Source: UBA1723 sp045641625
GTDB lineage: Bacteria; Bacteroidota; Bacteroidia; Bacteroidales; Paludibacteraceae
NCBI GenBank assembly: GCA_045641625.1
Contig: JAZUHH010000012.1
Location: 20,415 to 84,414 of the forward strand
DNA length: 64,000 nucleotides
Reading direction: 5' to 3'
Below are positions 27,301 to 36,093 of this stretch, piece after piece. The notes below the pieces were generated by a model that worked only from the letters and a program-made list of their open reading frames with translations, was not told the DNA's origin and made no database searches. How positions within the stretch are numbered: position 1 is the first letter of the stretch; each line of letters begins with the position of its first letter. Position numbers and translations under genes: made by a program.

Positions 27301-27346
27301 GAAATAAAAGTATGAATATCGTAATGTATTTTGCAGATGCGTACAT
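24320..27346 (-). CDS. Large secreted N-acetylmuramoyl-L-alanine amidase with inserted golvesin-like domain
   Basis: A 1008-residue protein with a signal peptide (to LHA, residue 22). The zinc amidase (Amidase_3) core appears split: the first part holds WASHGYY (His172) and ends near FMPRERD (225); the second holds LHTDAG (His475) and the catalytic VELLSHQN (Glu558). Between them, about 240-395, lies a golvesin-type beta-sandwich (YAVYVSYKTV, GGTWVYLGNFNFTKG, ADAVRFGGG). Downstream are an Fn3-like domain (about 620-710) and a C-terminal about 290-residue alpha/beta domain starting GRVLIVNGFNRV. It should cleave peptidoglycan stem peptides. No T9SS sorting domain is apparent. Single gene with own promoter and terminator. 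Confidence 0.78.
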   Translation of the reverse strand: MYASAKYITIFILLFLSQSLHAAKKEKIKPRENVVTTALEGTFNYFKEKHKPKIDYGPLRVEEYNKNGKKLEMNLSKTFLKINFREEDVAEFKDSIAANLPPQYQHLNPVISINGEPIESLVPNYYRKDIKKDSESLHKNAGGNHNVVKNVSRPFIPQGALNGKNFALWASHGYYFEPKFNQWVVQRPRLFQISEDTYTLSIVYPYLVPMLENAGVNVFMPRERDIQRNEVIVDYDTHKEGEYFESNGRKTNWRNADPDKENDTTGYAPKKKLYRHLDNPFKMGSYRCIKSKVSPNAYTEWIPTIPSTGNYAVYVSYKTVENSVKDAHYTVVHSGGSTDFVVDQTKMGGTWVYLGNFNFTKGKNRAKNCVRLTNQSSRKNNIITADAVRFGGGDGVVERSIEKTNDQMPDPYFYTSQKPKYLECARYWLQMAGYHDSIYAYLDNEYKTDYVSRARWVNDVLTTKNTPVDLAFALHTDAGVNDTMPIGTMAIFMTNDNGKKVYSNGISRRASRDLADLIETEIVSDIKRNFYPKWTDRGLRDDNYYEARVPEVPTVLVELLSHQNFLDMQFAHDPVFRFTVARSIYKAMAKYMAFATGEKVTIQPLPPSHFATALNDDKTVSLSWKAVIDSTEESSAPQAYVVYSAVGNGGFDNGTLVEKEDITLPIEPGKVMRYKVTAVNDGGESMPSEILSAYLHPKETGRVLIVNGFNRVSAPEFYNDSLFGGFLNKDDGGVPDIYEASKCGDQYDFEKTSEYKSNDSPGHGASERNQEGRIIAGNSHNYPYVHGMSLKPLGISFASASDEAFADDHILRGKNYTFVDYILGLEKQTKCGIQTRYNVLDNKTIEALSDYLERGGRLFISGAYLASELYENQSRGEIEKQCVDSVICEVKPNYKEDFAAKYLHFSLNAPYLSDACTLNPSIRTDCPFKASYNWNQEISQYQYPVYTFDAIDKQNGGMILMRYLENGLTAVIGYKGKHRTMVSCIPFEAISKESKRNAFMKAVVKWLK

Positions 27347-27371
27347 GAACTGTTATTTCTTGAAATCAGTG

Positions 27372-27379
27372 CAAAGGTA
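27372..27379 (-). promoter_or_regulatory. -7 element of the amidase promoter
   Basis: TACCTTTG on the minus strand, 26 bases upstream of the ATG at 27346; no convincing -33. Confidence 0.5.
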
Positions 27380-27439
27380 CGAAAAAAGTTTCAGCTTTTT
27401 AGAAAAATTAGTTCTATTGTTTGTCATTTTAGGAAACAA

Positions 27440-27475
27440 AGAGAGCCGGCTGATTTTGTCAGCCGGCTCTCTGAT
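27440..27475 (-). terminator. Terminator of the DUF4197 gene
   Basis: Perfect 14-bp stem AGAGAGCCGGCTGA / TCAGCCGGCTCTCT with a 5-base loop, followed on the minus strand by TTGTTT. Confidence 0.85.
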
Positions 27476-27495
27476 ACCGAATAAATTCGGATAAG

Positions 27496-28353
27496 TTATT
27501 TGTCCAATCGTCCGAATACATTCTGAAGCACGTCCGATACTCGGGCGCTTGCGTTGTGGCGGATATCATACTCCTTCTCTGACACCTTTGTGAACAGGCC
27601 GTTAAGGGCCTCGCCTGTGATGTAGCCTGACAAATTAGGGTTCACCATGTTTATTCCTCTGATTTTCTCGAAGATGTCGTCGGAAAGCACGCCCAATTTT
27701 CTCGCCATTTCCAATCCCATCTTTGCAGTGTTGTTGTCCAAGATCTCGACAAGCTTGTTGTTGTAGGTTGCGTAAGTGTTCCAAGCGTCAGTAGGTGTTA
27801 CGTTTGCCACCTTTATAGTGTTTAGCGAATCAGTTATCGAAGGAACGAACGCATTTGTAAGCTGGTCGAAAGTGTTTGTGCGAAGATATGAAGTCGCCGC
27901 ATTGTCCTCGCCGAACAGCAGTTTTTCTGCATCTGAGAAAGATATGTTTGAGATTGCGTTCACGAAAATGTCGATAGATTTCGGAGCCGCGTTCTCTGCC
28001 GCACGGTTGAACAGCTTGATGATTGTGTCAGAATCCGGAATTGAAAGTCCAGAAGCGTTCAGCATGCTGTTGAAAGTCTGGTTTCCTGCAATAGACTGGA
28101 CTGCGTTGAAAGTTGTGATGGCCTCCTTAGGCAGACCGATGCGCACAGCCGCGTCAGCCAAGTATCCGTCTTCCGCTCCAAGGTTCTTGGCTGCTGTTTC
28201 GATTCCGACTTTCAGTGCCGCCTTCAAACCCGAACCGATGTCGAAGCTTCCGCCACCATTCTTGGCGTTAGTTATTGCGTTGATTACCTCTGCCGCAGTG
28301 CCGTCCTTGATAGCTTTCCCTGCCATTGACAGGATATTGTCAAATAGTCCCAT
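27496..28353 (-). CDS. DUF4197 domain protein
   Basis: A 285-residue mostly helical protein. DUF4197 features include GSGLKAALKVGIETAAKNLG, TSYLRTNTFDQLTNAFVPSI and a C-terminal ALNGLFTKVSEKEYDIRHNA. Most family members carry a lipoprotein or Sec signal, but this one starts MGLFDNILSMAGKAIKDG with no hydrophobic leader, so a cytoplasmic location is likely. No in-frame alternative start adds a signal. The family has no assigned function. Own promoter and terminator. Confidence 0.85.
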   Translation of the reverse strand: MGLFDNILSMAGKAIKDGTAAEVINAITNAKNGGGSFDIGSGLKAALKVGIETAAKNLGAEDGYLADAAVRIGLPKEAITTFNAVQSIAGNQTFNSMLNASGLSIPDSDTIIKLFNRAAENAAPKSIDIFVNAISNISFSDAEKLLFGEDNAATSYLRTNTFDQLTNAFVPSITDSLNTIKVANVTPTDAWNTYATYNNKLVEILDNNTAKMGLEMARKLGVLSDDIFEKIRGINMVNPNLSGYITGEALNGLFTKVSEKEYDIRHNASARVSDVLQNVFGRLDK

Positions 28354-28398
28354 GATTTTTTGATTAAGTTTCTATTACTGTATTGTTGTGTATAGATG

Positions 28399-28406
28399 CA
28401 AAAGTA
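28399..28406 (-). promoter_or_regulatory. -7 element of the DUF4197 promoter
   Basis: TACTTTTG on the minus strand, 45 bases before the ATG. The following 28430-28600 stretch shows no gene. Confidence 0.45.
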
Positions 28407-28588
28407 GCAAATACTTTTTTAAAATCCCATTTTTATTTGTTTTTTTCTCTAATCATTTCAGTCTGGGTGCAGGGACTTTCGACATAGATGTCCACGAGTA
28501 GTTCCGTATGGGGTTGTGTACCGTTGTTCGAGTCCGTAGGCTCGGCGGTGAAAAAAATACAACTTTTCCCCGTAATCTTTTTGACGTG

Positions 28589-28623
28589 TTGCTAGTTATG
28601 TACAATTTTATTGCTTACTTTTG
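28589..28623 (+). promoter_or_regulatory. Possible promoter of the GH3 gene
   Basis: TACTTTTG at 28616-28623 with a TTG at 28589-28591; the spacing of 24 is longer than usual. Leader of about 60 bases. Confidence 0.45.
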
Positions 28624-28685
28624 CGCTACCAATGACTAGTTATATATAGATATATTGTAAAGACGCTTCTAATAAAATAAACTAT

Positions 28686-31046
28686 ATGGGTAAAAAGGGT
28701 ATGATGGCTGTCGGAATGTCCGCATTCATGCTTTCGGGCTGTGTGTCGGACAATAAGGACAACGTCGAGCAAAGGATAGACGCAATCTATCAGCACATGA
28801 GCATGGACGAAAGAATCGCTCAGCTGCATGGCATATACATGACACAGTTTTTTGACGAGAACGACAAGCTGGACACAGCAAAGTGTCGCAGGCTGATTCC
28901 AAACGGAGTCGGTCACTTTTCTCAGTTTGCAATGAACTACCGCAAGACTCCTGACGAACTGCGCGATATGGTGGCGCAGATGCAGGAATGGCTGGTGAAC
29001 AATACACCGTCGGGAATTCCGGCTCTCCTTCACGAGGAGGTACTGTCTGGAATCAACGGATACGAGGCGACTGTCTATCCTCAGCAGATAGGTTTGGCAT
29101 GTTCGTTCAATCTACAGCTTGCGCGAAAGAAAACAGAGGAAACGTCAAATGACCTCCGCAAGGTTGGAGGAGCACAGGCCCTTTCTCCGATGGTCGATGT
29201 GGTCAGGAATCCGTCCTTCAACAGACTCGAGGAGTCTTACGGAGAAGATGCCTACCTTTCGGCTGTAATGGGAACTGCGTTTGTGTCGGGTCTTCAGCAG
29301 AATGACCTAAGAAAGGGAGTGGCGGCATGTTCCAAGCATTTTCTTGGCTATGGCGGAGGCGGAAACGCTGACGAAAAGGAGCTGATGGAGGAAATCCTTC
29401 TTCCACACGAGACAATAGTGCGTGGTGCCGGAAGCAAGGTCGTGATGACCGGATACCACCGATTCAAGGACACAAAGTGCGTTGCGAGCCGCGAACTCCA
29501 GGAGGATATACTGCGCAACTATCTCGGTTTTGACGGCATGATGGTGTCCGACTACAATTCTATCGAACAGATTGATGAAAAGTTGGATTCCACAGCCTGC
29601 GCCGCACTCGCTATTAACGCAGGAAACGATGTCGATTTCCCAGAGGGCAAAAACTATAAGTTCCTGAAGGAGGCCATCAGCTCGGGTGCTGTGTCACCGG
29701 AGACTCTGGAGAAGGCTGTGAAGCGCGTGCTAAGACACAAGGAGAGGTTGGGACTGCTTGACAAGGATGCCAAGCTTTACGAAACAGGACATATCGAGTG
29801 GGACTCCCCGTCAAATAGAGAGACAGCATACAAGCTTGCGACACAGAGCGTAGTGCTTTTGCGCAACAATGGAATTCTGCCGTTGTCTTCGCCTAAGAAA
29901 ATCGCGCTTGTCGGCCCTAACGCAAACTCAATGTGGGCGATGTTGGGAGACTATTCGTACCACTCGATGCGTTTCTTCTGGAAGAAGGAGATCGAGGACA
30001 ACATGCACCCAAGGATCGTAAGTTTGAAGGACGGAATGGTGAATAGCCTGCCTAAAGGCTCGTCTCTGGACTACAGCCGTGGTTGCGACTGGACCGAAGT
30101 CGTAGAGACCGTTGTCGAGAAGGGCGGTGACCCGCGCGTGGCATATATGCAGGATATCCAGAACCGTAAGGTCGAGTCCGGAGAACCTGCTAACCTTGAC
30201 GAGGCGCTTGCAATCGCGTCACAAAGTGACGTCATCGTTGCTGCCGTGGGCGAGAACGTGATGCTATGCGGCGAGAACCGAGACAGAACATCGTTGAGGC
30301 TTCCCGGAAAGCAGGAGCAGTTTGTCGAGAGGCTGATTGCTACAGGAAAACCTGTTGTCCTGGTCGTTTTCGGCGGAAGAGCGCAGGTTATCTCTAAAGT
30401 CGCTGACAGATGTGCCGCTGTAATACAGGCGTGGTATCCGGGCGAAGAGGGTGGCAATGCCGTGGCTGACATTATCTATGGAAAGGTTAATCCTTCGGGC
30501 AAACTTTCGGTCAGCTATCCTGCCGTAGAGATCAACGAGCCTGTGTGTTACAACCGAAGTCTGGAGCAGGACAGCAGAATCGCATATCCTTTCGGATTTG
30601 GTTTGAGCTACACTTCGTTCGAGTATTCGAATGCGGAAGCTAGCAGTTCGGTTGTCGGCACTGACAGCGAGGACATAACTTTCTCTGTCGAGGTCAAAAA
30701 CACAGGAGACAGGGAGGGTGACGAAATCGTCCAGCTTTACATTTCTCCGGCGGATTCCAGCTCAAACATCAGGCCAATTCAGTTGAAGGGATTTGCGCGT
30801 CTGTCCTTGATGCCAAATGAGAAGGGTACTGTGGTATTCCACATGTCTCCGGAGTTGTTCGGGTTCTACAAGGACAGAAAATGGCACGTCGCTCCAGGAG
30901 AATTCATTGTCAAGTTCGCTTCTTCTTCCCAGGATGTCAGAGCCAGTGTTCCTGTCAAAATTGACGGAGAGGAAAGGGTTATGGACTTGAGGAAATCATA
31001 CTTCTCTGGTGTTGAACTTATAAAACTAGTAAAAGTAGAAATGTAG
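28686..31046 (+). CDS. Glycoside hydrolase family 3 lipoprotein
   Basis: A 786-residue beta-glycosidase (beta-glucosidase or beta-xylosidase type). A short signal ends in a lipobox MLSGC (Cys19), so it is lipid-anchored. The N-terminal TIM-barrel domain contains the catalytic nucleophile Asp289 in MMVSDYNS, with SKHFLGYG before it (Lys-His pair). The second alpha/beta-sandwich domain starts near SVVLLRNNGILPL. A C-terminal fibronectin-like domain contains PFGFGLSYTSFEYS. The SDY form instead of SDW is a known GH3 variation. No SusC/D genes are adjacent. It would release monosaccharides from plant oligosaccharides; the exact sugar cannot be read from sequence. Confidence 0.92.
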   Translation: MGKKGMMAVGMSAFMLSGCVSDNKDNVEQRIDAIYQHMSMDERIAQLHGIYMTQFFDENDKLDTAKCRRLIPNGVGHFSQFAMNYRKTPDELRDMVAQMQEWLVNNTPSGIPALLHEEVLSGINGYEATVYPQQIGLACSFNLQLARKKTEETSNDLRKVGGAQALSPMVDVVRNPSFNRLEESYGEDAYLSAVMGTAFVSGLQQNDLRKGVAACSKHFLGYGGGGNADEKELMEEILLPHETIVRGAGSKVVMTGYHRFKDTKCVASRELQEDILRNYLGFDGMMVSDYNSIEQIDEKLDSTACAALAINAGNDVDFPEGKNYKFLKEAISSGAVSPETLEKAVKRVLRHKERLGLLDKDAKLYETGHIEWDSPSNRETAYKLATQSVVLLRNNGILPLSSPKKIALVGPNANSMWAMLGDYSYHSMRFFWKKEIEDNMHPRIVSLKDGMVNSLPKGSSLDYSRGCDWTEVVETVVEKGGDPRVAYMQDIQNRKVESGEPANLDEALAIASQSDVIVAAVGENVMLCGENRDRTSLRLPGKQEQFVERLIATGKPVVLVVFGGRAQVISKVADRCAAVIQAWYPGEEGGNAVADIIYGKVNPSGKLSVSYPAVEINEPVCYNRSLEQDSRIAYPFGFGLSYTSFEYSNAEASSSVVGTDSEDITFSVEVKNTGDREGDEIVQLYISPADSSSNIRPIQLKGFARLSLMPNEKGTVVFHMSPELFGFYKDRKWHVAPGEFIVKFASSSQDVRASVPVKIDGEERVMDLRKSYFSGVELIKLVKVEM

Positions 31047-31085
31047 CCAGGACGCTGCATACATATCTGATACAAGTTTATTATC

Positions 31086-31125
31086 ATGCAAGAGGCGGGG
31101 ATGCTACCTGCCTCTTGCTTTTTTT
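31086..31125 (+). terminator. Terminator of the GH3 gene
   Basis: GCAAGAGGC / GCCTCTTGC stem with a T-run. The rest of the gap to 31360 contains no gene I can support. Confidence 0.75.
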
Positions 31126-31365
31126 GTCATTGTCTGGTGCTATTGGCTGAACGCCGAGTCCGAACAGATGCAAATCTGTTCCGAAAATACAAAAATTTAT
31201 TATTTTGCTGATACTCACGGCTTCCCAAACCCGTTGAAAAATTTCAGCGGAGTGTTTCCTTTACCTTAGCCAGTCAGAAAACATCTTTTTATCTGTTGTC
31301 ATGCGATTGTTTGCGATTATTAAGTTTTTCTTGATAAATATCTGCAATTTATCAATTCAGTTTAT

Positions 31366-31373
31366 TATTTTTG
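31366..31373 (+). promoter_or_regulatory. -7 element for the 31404 gene
   Basis: TATTTTTG; it covers the upstream TTG start candidate at 31371, so translation must begin later, at ATG 31404. Confidence 0.45.
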
Positions 31374-31403
31374 CCATTGCAAAACATCTATAAATCGAAA
31401 CAC

Positions 31404-34400
31404 ATGGGAATACACAGACCGGCACTATTTTCACTGTTTGCCGCATTACATTCAATGGCGTGGGCGGACATTGACATAACCGAACTCTATCTGCGTAACG
31501 CAGGGTTCGATGATTCAGACCACTTTGACTATCGTATTGGCGACAACGGAAATGTTGCGCAGGAGATTCTGCCCGTACACGGATGGCAGAAGGACATTAC
31601 TGTCGATTACACGGTCAGCGGAGTCTATCAGTTCGGAACATCAAAGACTTTCAACACATACGGACGCGTACCTCAGTCGGGATACGGCGGAAAGAACGGG
31701 GGATGCCTGGCACTGAGCACAGGCTGGGACCAGGAAATGAAGTATTTCCAGACGGTGACTCTGCCGCATGGAAGCTATAGGATTCAGTCCGCATTCTATA
31801 ACGGGAGCAACACGACTGACGGAAGGAGCCTGCTTGCATGGGTTCCCGAACAGGGGAGCGGAAGTGTTTCTGCGCTGAGCGGCTTCCCATTGAACTCATG
31901 GAAAGAGGACAATGTATCTTTTACTTTGGCAAATGAGACAACTGGAAAGATACAGACCGGACTGGGCGCAGTATCGGGCGGTTCGGCGAACACAGCAAAG
32001 GTTGTGTGCGACTACGTCAGGCTGATGCTTGTCGGCAACGACGCGAGTCTGATATCCGACATCAGGTCCGAGCTTTCAAGCTCAATAAAGTCGGCAGAGA
32101 GCATGGTGGGAAAGGGAACTCCGGCTTCGGACGAGGCTCTGTCCTCTGAAATTTCACGCGCCAAGGCTGTCGAGGGCAACCAGACTGCATCCTACTCCGA
32201 CATTTTCAAGGCGAAGGCATCGCTGGGCGAAGCGACATACAGCCACAGGCTAGCGAACTCGACTCTGGACAATCCGGTTGACTTCACTGCGATGATAGAG
32301 AACCCAAGTTTTGAAAAGGGATTCACCGGTTGGGCGCAGAGCGGTATGCAGACTCAGTCGAACACTTCGTTCACACTCAAGAGCGGTAACACATACGTCG
32401 AAAAATGGGTGCAGAGCGGAAATGCGCTCGGCAACGTCAAGGTGGAGCAGTGTTTGGAGCTGCCGGTCGGTATATATGTATTAAAGGTATCTGCACAGAA
32501 CCTGAAAAACGATGCCGGAGGGCAGAGGGGAGCTTATATCTATGCCGGACAAGTTTCCAAGGAGGTTTCAAACCGTGAAACTTACTCGTTGCAGTTCACC
32601 AACATAGACGCGGAAGTAACTTTCGGTTTCAGGACCGAGAACCCTTCGGGAAACTGGGTGGCTGTGGACAATTTCTCGCTCTATTATGCGGCTGCAACGG
32701 TTGAAGACTGCAGTAACGAGCTTTCAAGGAGACTGTCTTCGGCCAAGAAACTTGCGGACGGCAGAATGAACGCATCTCACAGAAGCGCTCTTGTCAAGGC
32801 AATGTCCGATGCAGAAAAGTGGATTGCAAGTCCGGACGCAAAGACCTTGCAGGATGTGTCTTCGTCGCTGATGAAGGCCTGGAACTCGGCTTCTGCTTCT
32901 GCTCTGGCTTATGAAAAGCTTGGCGAGCAGATTTCCGAGGCCTCGAAATACGAGGCTCAGGCTTCCGGCTCGGCTGACTTCATGAATATTCTTTCTGCGG
33001 CCAGAAAAGTCTATGATGATGAGACTCAGACGATAGCGGATGTGAGCCAGAAGACTGACGAGCTAAGAAACGCAACGCTGATATACCTGACAAGCATTGC
33101 TACTGGTCCTGTACCTGAGGTGAAGACTGACATGAGGCATGCCAGGGGCGCTACAATGGCGTTCGGTCGTGCAAGCTTTTCGGGCAAAGGTATTGTAGAG
33201 AAGGGATTTTGCTGGAGCACACACAACAATCCGACCATCGCAGACCATCGTACTACAAAATCGTATTCAAACAACGGAGACATATATGTGATAGACGGAT
33301 TGCTGCCCGCAACCTTCTACTACATACGTCCGTACGCGCTGACAGACCAGAACGCTGTGGGATACGGACGAAGCATAAAGATATGCACTCTGCCAATGGG
33401 TACCGTGACATGGAGCTACAACAACGGAGGCTCTGCGGACGAGAACGCAAGAATCAACAGTGCCGTGGCGGATGCCTGCGACAATTGGAACAACATCGCA
33501 AACATACACGGACTTCACCTGACTGTATCGTATGGTGCCAGCACTCCGACAGCTGACTGCAGCTACGGAGGATGGATGCGTGTCGGACCAAACGCAAGCT
33601 ACCAGAGGACCGGAACAATTCAGCACGAGATGGCGCACGCCATAGGTGTGGGAACTATAGACAGATGGTACAACAGCGATGTCTATAGGCAGAATGTCAG
33701 CTCCGGATTCTGGTTGGGAGAGCGCACTGACCAGGTACTCGCATTTCTAGAGAACAATGACGAGGCCCATTTGAAGGGTGACAAGACACATTTCTGGCCT
33801 TACGGAATAAACGGTGCGAACGAGGACAACGGAAGCAGAATGCTTTACCTTGCGAATGCCTTGATAGTCCAGTCTTTGGGCGAGGACAACCTTCCTCCGG
33901 TAAAGGGAGCCTTCGCATCTCCTGCATATACGTTCATACAGGAGGACAACGAATACTACTACATCCTTTCTGCTGACAACGTGTCGTCGGGGAAATATAG
34001 TCTGCTCAGATCTTCCGGTAGCGGCGTGTCTGTGGAAAGCGGAGACTGGTCGGGAGTGCTTCGTGACAACTCGTACGCATGGCAGGTCAGGTTCAATCCT
34101 GCCACACAGCTCTACGAATTCAGGAACGTGATGGCTGACAGGTCCATGACTGCAAACGGAGGAAGAGTCGATATGAAGGGCGGTGACAGCTACGGAATAC
34201 AGATGCTGGGCTCGCGCAGCAACGTATCTACGGACGATTTCAATCTGAAGTCGTACTGGCTGACGTTTGCTGATGGAACGGACACTCCTTCCGCTTTGTC
34301 GAAGTCGTTCTCGCAAGTCTCTGCCACAAGGTTCGACCACACGAACTCAGCAACTTCACAGCGTTGGGTAATTCTGTCGAGACAAGAAGTTAAGGCTCTT

Positions 34401-34631
34401 GCCGGCGATTGGTCTCAATTGGAATCTTTGCAGGCTGACAGCCCGATTGCTGTCTATAGTCGTGAAGGCGGAGTCGTTGTCGAGAGCTTCGACAAGGGAG
34501 GTTTTGTCTTCGTGGCTGATATGGGCGGAAAAGTTATCAGACAGTTCTATATGCAGGCAGGTATGAAGCTAGATGTAAGTCTGCAAAAGGGTGTCTATGC
34601 GGTCAATGGCAGAAAGGTCATCGTGAAATAG
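31404..34631 (+). CDS. Multidomain T9SS-secreted protein with HExxH metalloprotease motif
   Basis: The 1075-residue protein has a signal peptide (MGIHRPALFSLFAALHSMAWA). In order: a carbohydrate-binding-like beta domain (about 22-215); a FIVAR-like helical segment; a second beta-sandwich with NPSFEKGFTGW (about 290-430); a second helical segment (about 435-560); an Fn3-like domain; and a domain with IQHEMAHAIGVGT at about 739-751 (His741, Glu742, His745). The latter resembles metzincin-type zinc proteases, but Thr occupies the place of the third ligand in HExxHxxGxxH. A ricin-trefoil-like region and a short type A T9SS tail follow (DMGGKVIRQF, GVYAVNGRKVIVK). Likely a surface protease acting on glycoproteins or host mucin; the substrate is inferred only from domain makeup. 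Confidence 0.75.
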   Translation: MGIHRPALFSLFAALHSMAWADIDITELYLRNAGFDDSDHFDYRIGDNGNVAQEILPVHGWQKDITVDYTVSGVYQFGTSKTFNTYGRVPQSGYGGKNGGCLALSTGWDQEMKYFQTVTLPHGSYRIQSAFYNGSNTTDGRSLLAWVPEQGSGSVSALSGFPLNSWKEDNVSFTLANETTGKIQTGLGAVSGGSANTAKVVCDYVRLMLVGNDASLISDIRSELSSSIKSAESMVGKGTPASDEALSSEISRAKAVEGNQTASYSDIFKAKASLGEATYSHRLANSTLDNPVDFTAMIENPSFEKGFTGWAQSGMQTQSNTSFTLKSGNTYVEKWVQSGNALGNVKVEQCLELPVGIYVLKVSAQNLKNDAGGQRGAYIYAGQVSKEVSNRETYSLQFTNIDAEVTFGFRTENPSGNWVAVDNFSLYYAAATVEDCSNELSRRLSSAKKLADGRMNASHRSALVKAMSDAEKWIASPDAKTLQDVSSSLMKAWNSASASALAYEKLGEQISEASKYEAQASGSADFMNILSAARKVYDDETQTIADVSQKTDELRNATLIYLTSIATGPVPEVKTDMRHARGATMAFGRASFSGKGIVEKGFCWSTHNNPTIADHRTTKSYSNNGDIYVIDGLLPATFYYIRPYALTDQNAVGYGRSIKICTLPMGTVTWSYNNGGSADENARINSAVADACDNWNNIANIHGLHLTVSYGASTPTADCSYGGWMRVGPNASYQRTGTIQHEMAHAIGVGTIDRWYNSDVYRQNVSSGFWLGERTDQVLAFLENNDEAHLKGDKTHFWPYGINGANEDNGSRMLYLANALIVQSLGEDNLPPVKGAFASPAYTFIQEDNEYYYILSADNVSSGKYSLLRSSGSGVSVESGDWSGVLRDNSYAWQVRFNPATQLYEFRNVMADRSMTANGGRVDMKGGDSYGIQMLGSRSNVSTDDFNLKSYWLTFADGTDTPSALSKSFSQVSATRFDHTNSATSQRWVILSRQEVKALAGDWSQLESLQADSPIAVYSREGGVVVESFDKGGFVFVADMGGKVIRQFYMQAGMKLDVSLQKGVYAVNGRKVIVK

Positions 34632-34696
34632 GGCTTTCAATCTCTTTCTATGGGAATCGCACATATATAATAATGTATAGAGTCTGATATTCCTCT

Positions 34697-34734
34697 AAAA
34701 AAGGGGTTCGGTATTGTTCCGGACTCCTTTTTCG
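34697..34734 (+). terminator. Terminator after the HExxH protein
   Basis: AAAAAGGGGTTCGG / CCGGACTCCTTTTT stem with two mismatches and a T-tail. Confidence 0.7.
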
Positions 34735-34834
34735 CATTCTCAGAGCACATGTCAGCAGGTTCGGAGCGGAACTTATGACAGTCCTATTCCTATGTATTGT
34801 TAAAGAAAGTTAAATTATTGCCAATAATTATCAT

Positions 34835-34871
34835 TTTGCAGAATCTGGTGTGCGATTATGTTATATCTTTG
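34835..34871 (+). promoter_or_regulatory. Promoter of the DUF2059 gene
   Basis: TATCTTTG at 34864-34871; TTTG at 34835-34838 is the nearest -33 candidate, though the spacing of 25 is long. Confidence 0.45.
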
Positions 34872-34900
34872 CTTTCGTAAACAACAAATAACAAATAGAT

Positions 34901-35611
34901 ATGAAAAGAATAGTTACTTTCCTAGCTTCGACATTCCTTGCAATGGGCTTGATGGCCCAGAATTCGTCTAAGGTCACTCCACAGACTAAGCAGGTGATCA
35001 ACAACCTGATTCTAAACTCTGACGCCAGACTGTTGCCGGAGACCATGTCCAAGGCTTTCACAATGTTCCTTCCGATGATGTTCGGCGGTGATACTGTGAA
35101 CACGTACAACTTGAAGCCGGAAATCGACAGACTCGGCAAGAAGATGATGCTTGACTTGTATCTTGCCAACGACAGCACATACATTGTGTTCGCTGACTCG
35201 TTCTCTGTTGCAGACATGAACAAGATCATGACCTTCTATAACACTCCTCACGCAAAGAAATACATGAAGGAGATTTCTGACACTGACCTTTTCACCATGA
35301 TAGCTAAGGGCCAGCAGCTAGAGGACATGAAGGAGGGCAAGAACCCTGGCGAGAACAGATGGAAGACTCTTTCGATGGCTGAACTGCAGAAAATTGCAAC
35401 TTTCCAGAAGACCGCCATTGCCAAGAAGTTTGACAACACTGCTACTGCCTCGTTGCGTCCTTTCGCAAACCAGATGAAATCTCTAAAGGAAGATCCAAAT
35501 TCGGATTTGAAGAAGGGATTGGAGAATATGATGAATAAACTTGGCGAGTACATGAATGCAAAGGGCTGCAAGATTGACTACAAGAATGACAAGAGATTCA
35601 AAGTCGAATAA
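34901..35611 (+). CDS. DUF2059 domain secreted protein
   Basis: A 236-residue protein with a signal peptide (MKRIVTFLASTFLAMGLMA). The DUF2059 hallmark FSVADMNKIMTFYNTPHAKKYMKE near residue 106 marks a small helical periplasmic domain. The rest is charged and helical. Family function is unknown. Own promoter and terminator. Confidence 0.82.
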   Translation: MKRIVTFLASTFLAMGLMAQNSSKVTPQTKQVINNLILNSDARLLPETMSKAFTMFLPMMFGGDTVNTYNLKPEIDRLGKKMMLDLYLANDSTYIVFADSFSVADMNKIMTFYNTPHAKKYMKEISDTDLFTMIAKGQQLEDMKEGKNPGENRWKTLSMAELQKIATFQKTAIAKKFDNTATASLRPFANQMKSLKEDPNSDLKKGLENMMNKLGEYMNAKGCKIDYKNDKRFKVE

Positions 35612-35655
35612 GATATTGTTTATCATTAACAATCGAGTATTTTTTCATTGTTCAG

Positions 35656-35692
35656 AGGAGCAGGACTTGAGATTAGTCCCGCTCCTTTTCTT
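35656..35692 (+). terminator. Terminator of the DUF2059 gene
   Basis: GGAGCAGGAC / GTCCCGCTCC stem followed by TTTTC. Confidence 0.7.
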
Positions 35693-35802
35693 GTCGGTTG
35701 AAATGCGAGGAAAGGATAGACTCTATGGCTCAATAGACCCTTTCCGTAATGTATAAGGTATGTTGCGTTTCGATCTTTATAGACTTGTGCTGAATTGTAT
35801 CC

Positions 35803-35831
35803 TTGAAATTAAATAAAAATATGTATCTTTG
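35803..35831 (+). promoter_or_regulatory. Promoter of the small membrane protein gene
   Basis: TTG at 35803-35805, 18-base spacer, TATCTTTG at 35824-35831. Confidence 0.6.
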
Positions 35832-35859
35832 CACTTGTTGAATGTAAGTTATAAAGATT

Positions 35860-36093
35860 ATGAATTTTACAACTATTGTTATTGGAATAGTAATACTTCT
35901 ATTCGGAATCTACAATCTATATATCAAGTTAAAGAAACCAGAGGTTTATGAGGTTTCCCTGAAGGCTGTGCAGCGTTCTTTCGGCGAGGGTGCAGGCTCG
36001 TTCATTCACATTCTTTCCAGAATAGCACTGCCTATTTTGGTCGGTGTTGTTACTATTGTTCTTGGCTTCATGGGAGAGAGCCTAATGGCATAA
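35860..36093 (+). CDS. Small two-helix membrane protein
   Basis: A 77-residue protein with hydrophobic helices at residues 4-22 and about 52-73, joined by a basic stretch (KLKKPEVYEVSLKAVQRSFGEG). It has a good promoter and a convincing codon pattern. It lies just ahead of grpE-dnaJ and could be co-transcribed with them. No family recognised. Confidence 0.7.
   Translation: MNFTTIVIGIVILLFGIYNLYIKLKKPEVYEVSLKAVQRSFGEGAGSFIHILSRIALPILVGVVTIVLGFMGESLMA

Noticed and set aside
27776..28363. Open frame of 195 codons on the plus strand
   Set aside because: Antisense to the DUF4197 gene; Ala/Ser-rich shadow composition.
33747..34340. Open frame of 197 codons on the minus strand
   Set aside because: Antisense to the HExxH protein gene and without a recognisable start context.
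28686..34631. GH3 and neighbour as a polysaccharide utilisation locus
   Set aside because: No SusC/SusD-type genes or hybrid two-component or ECF regulators are present.
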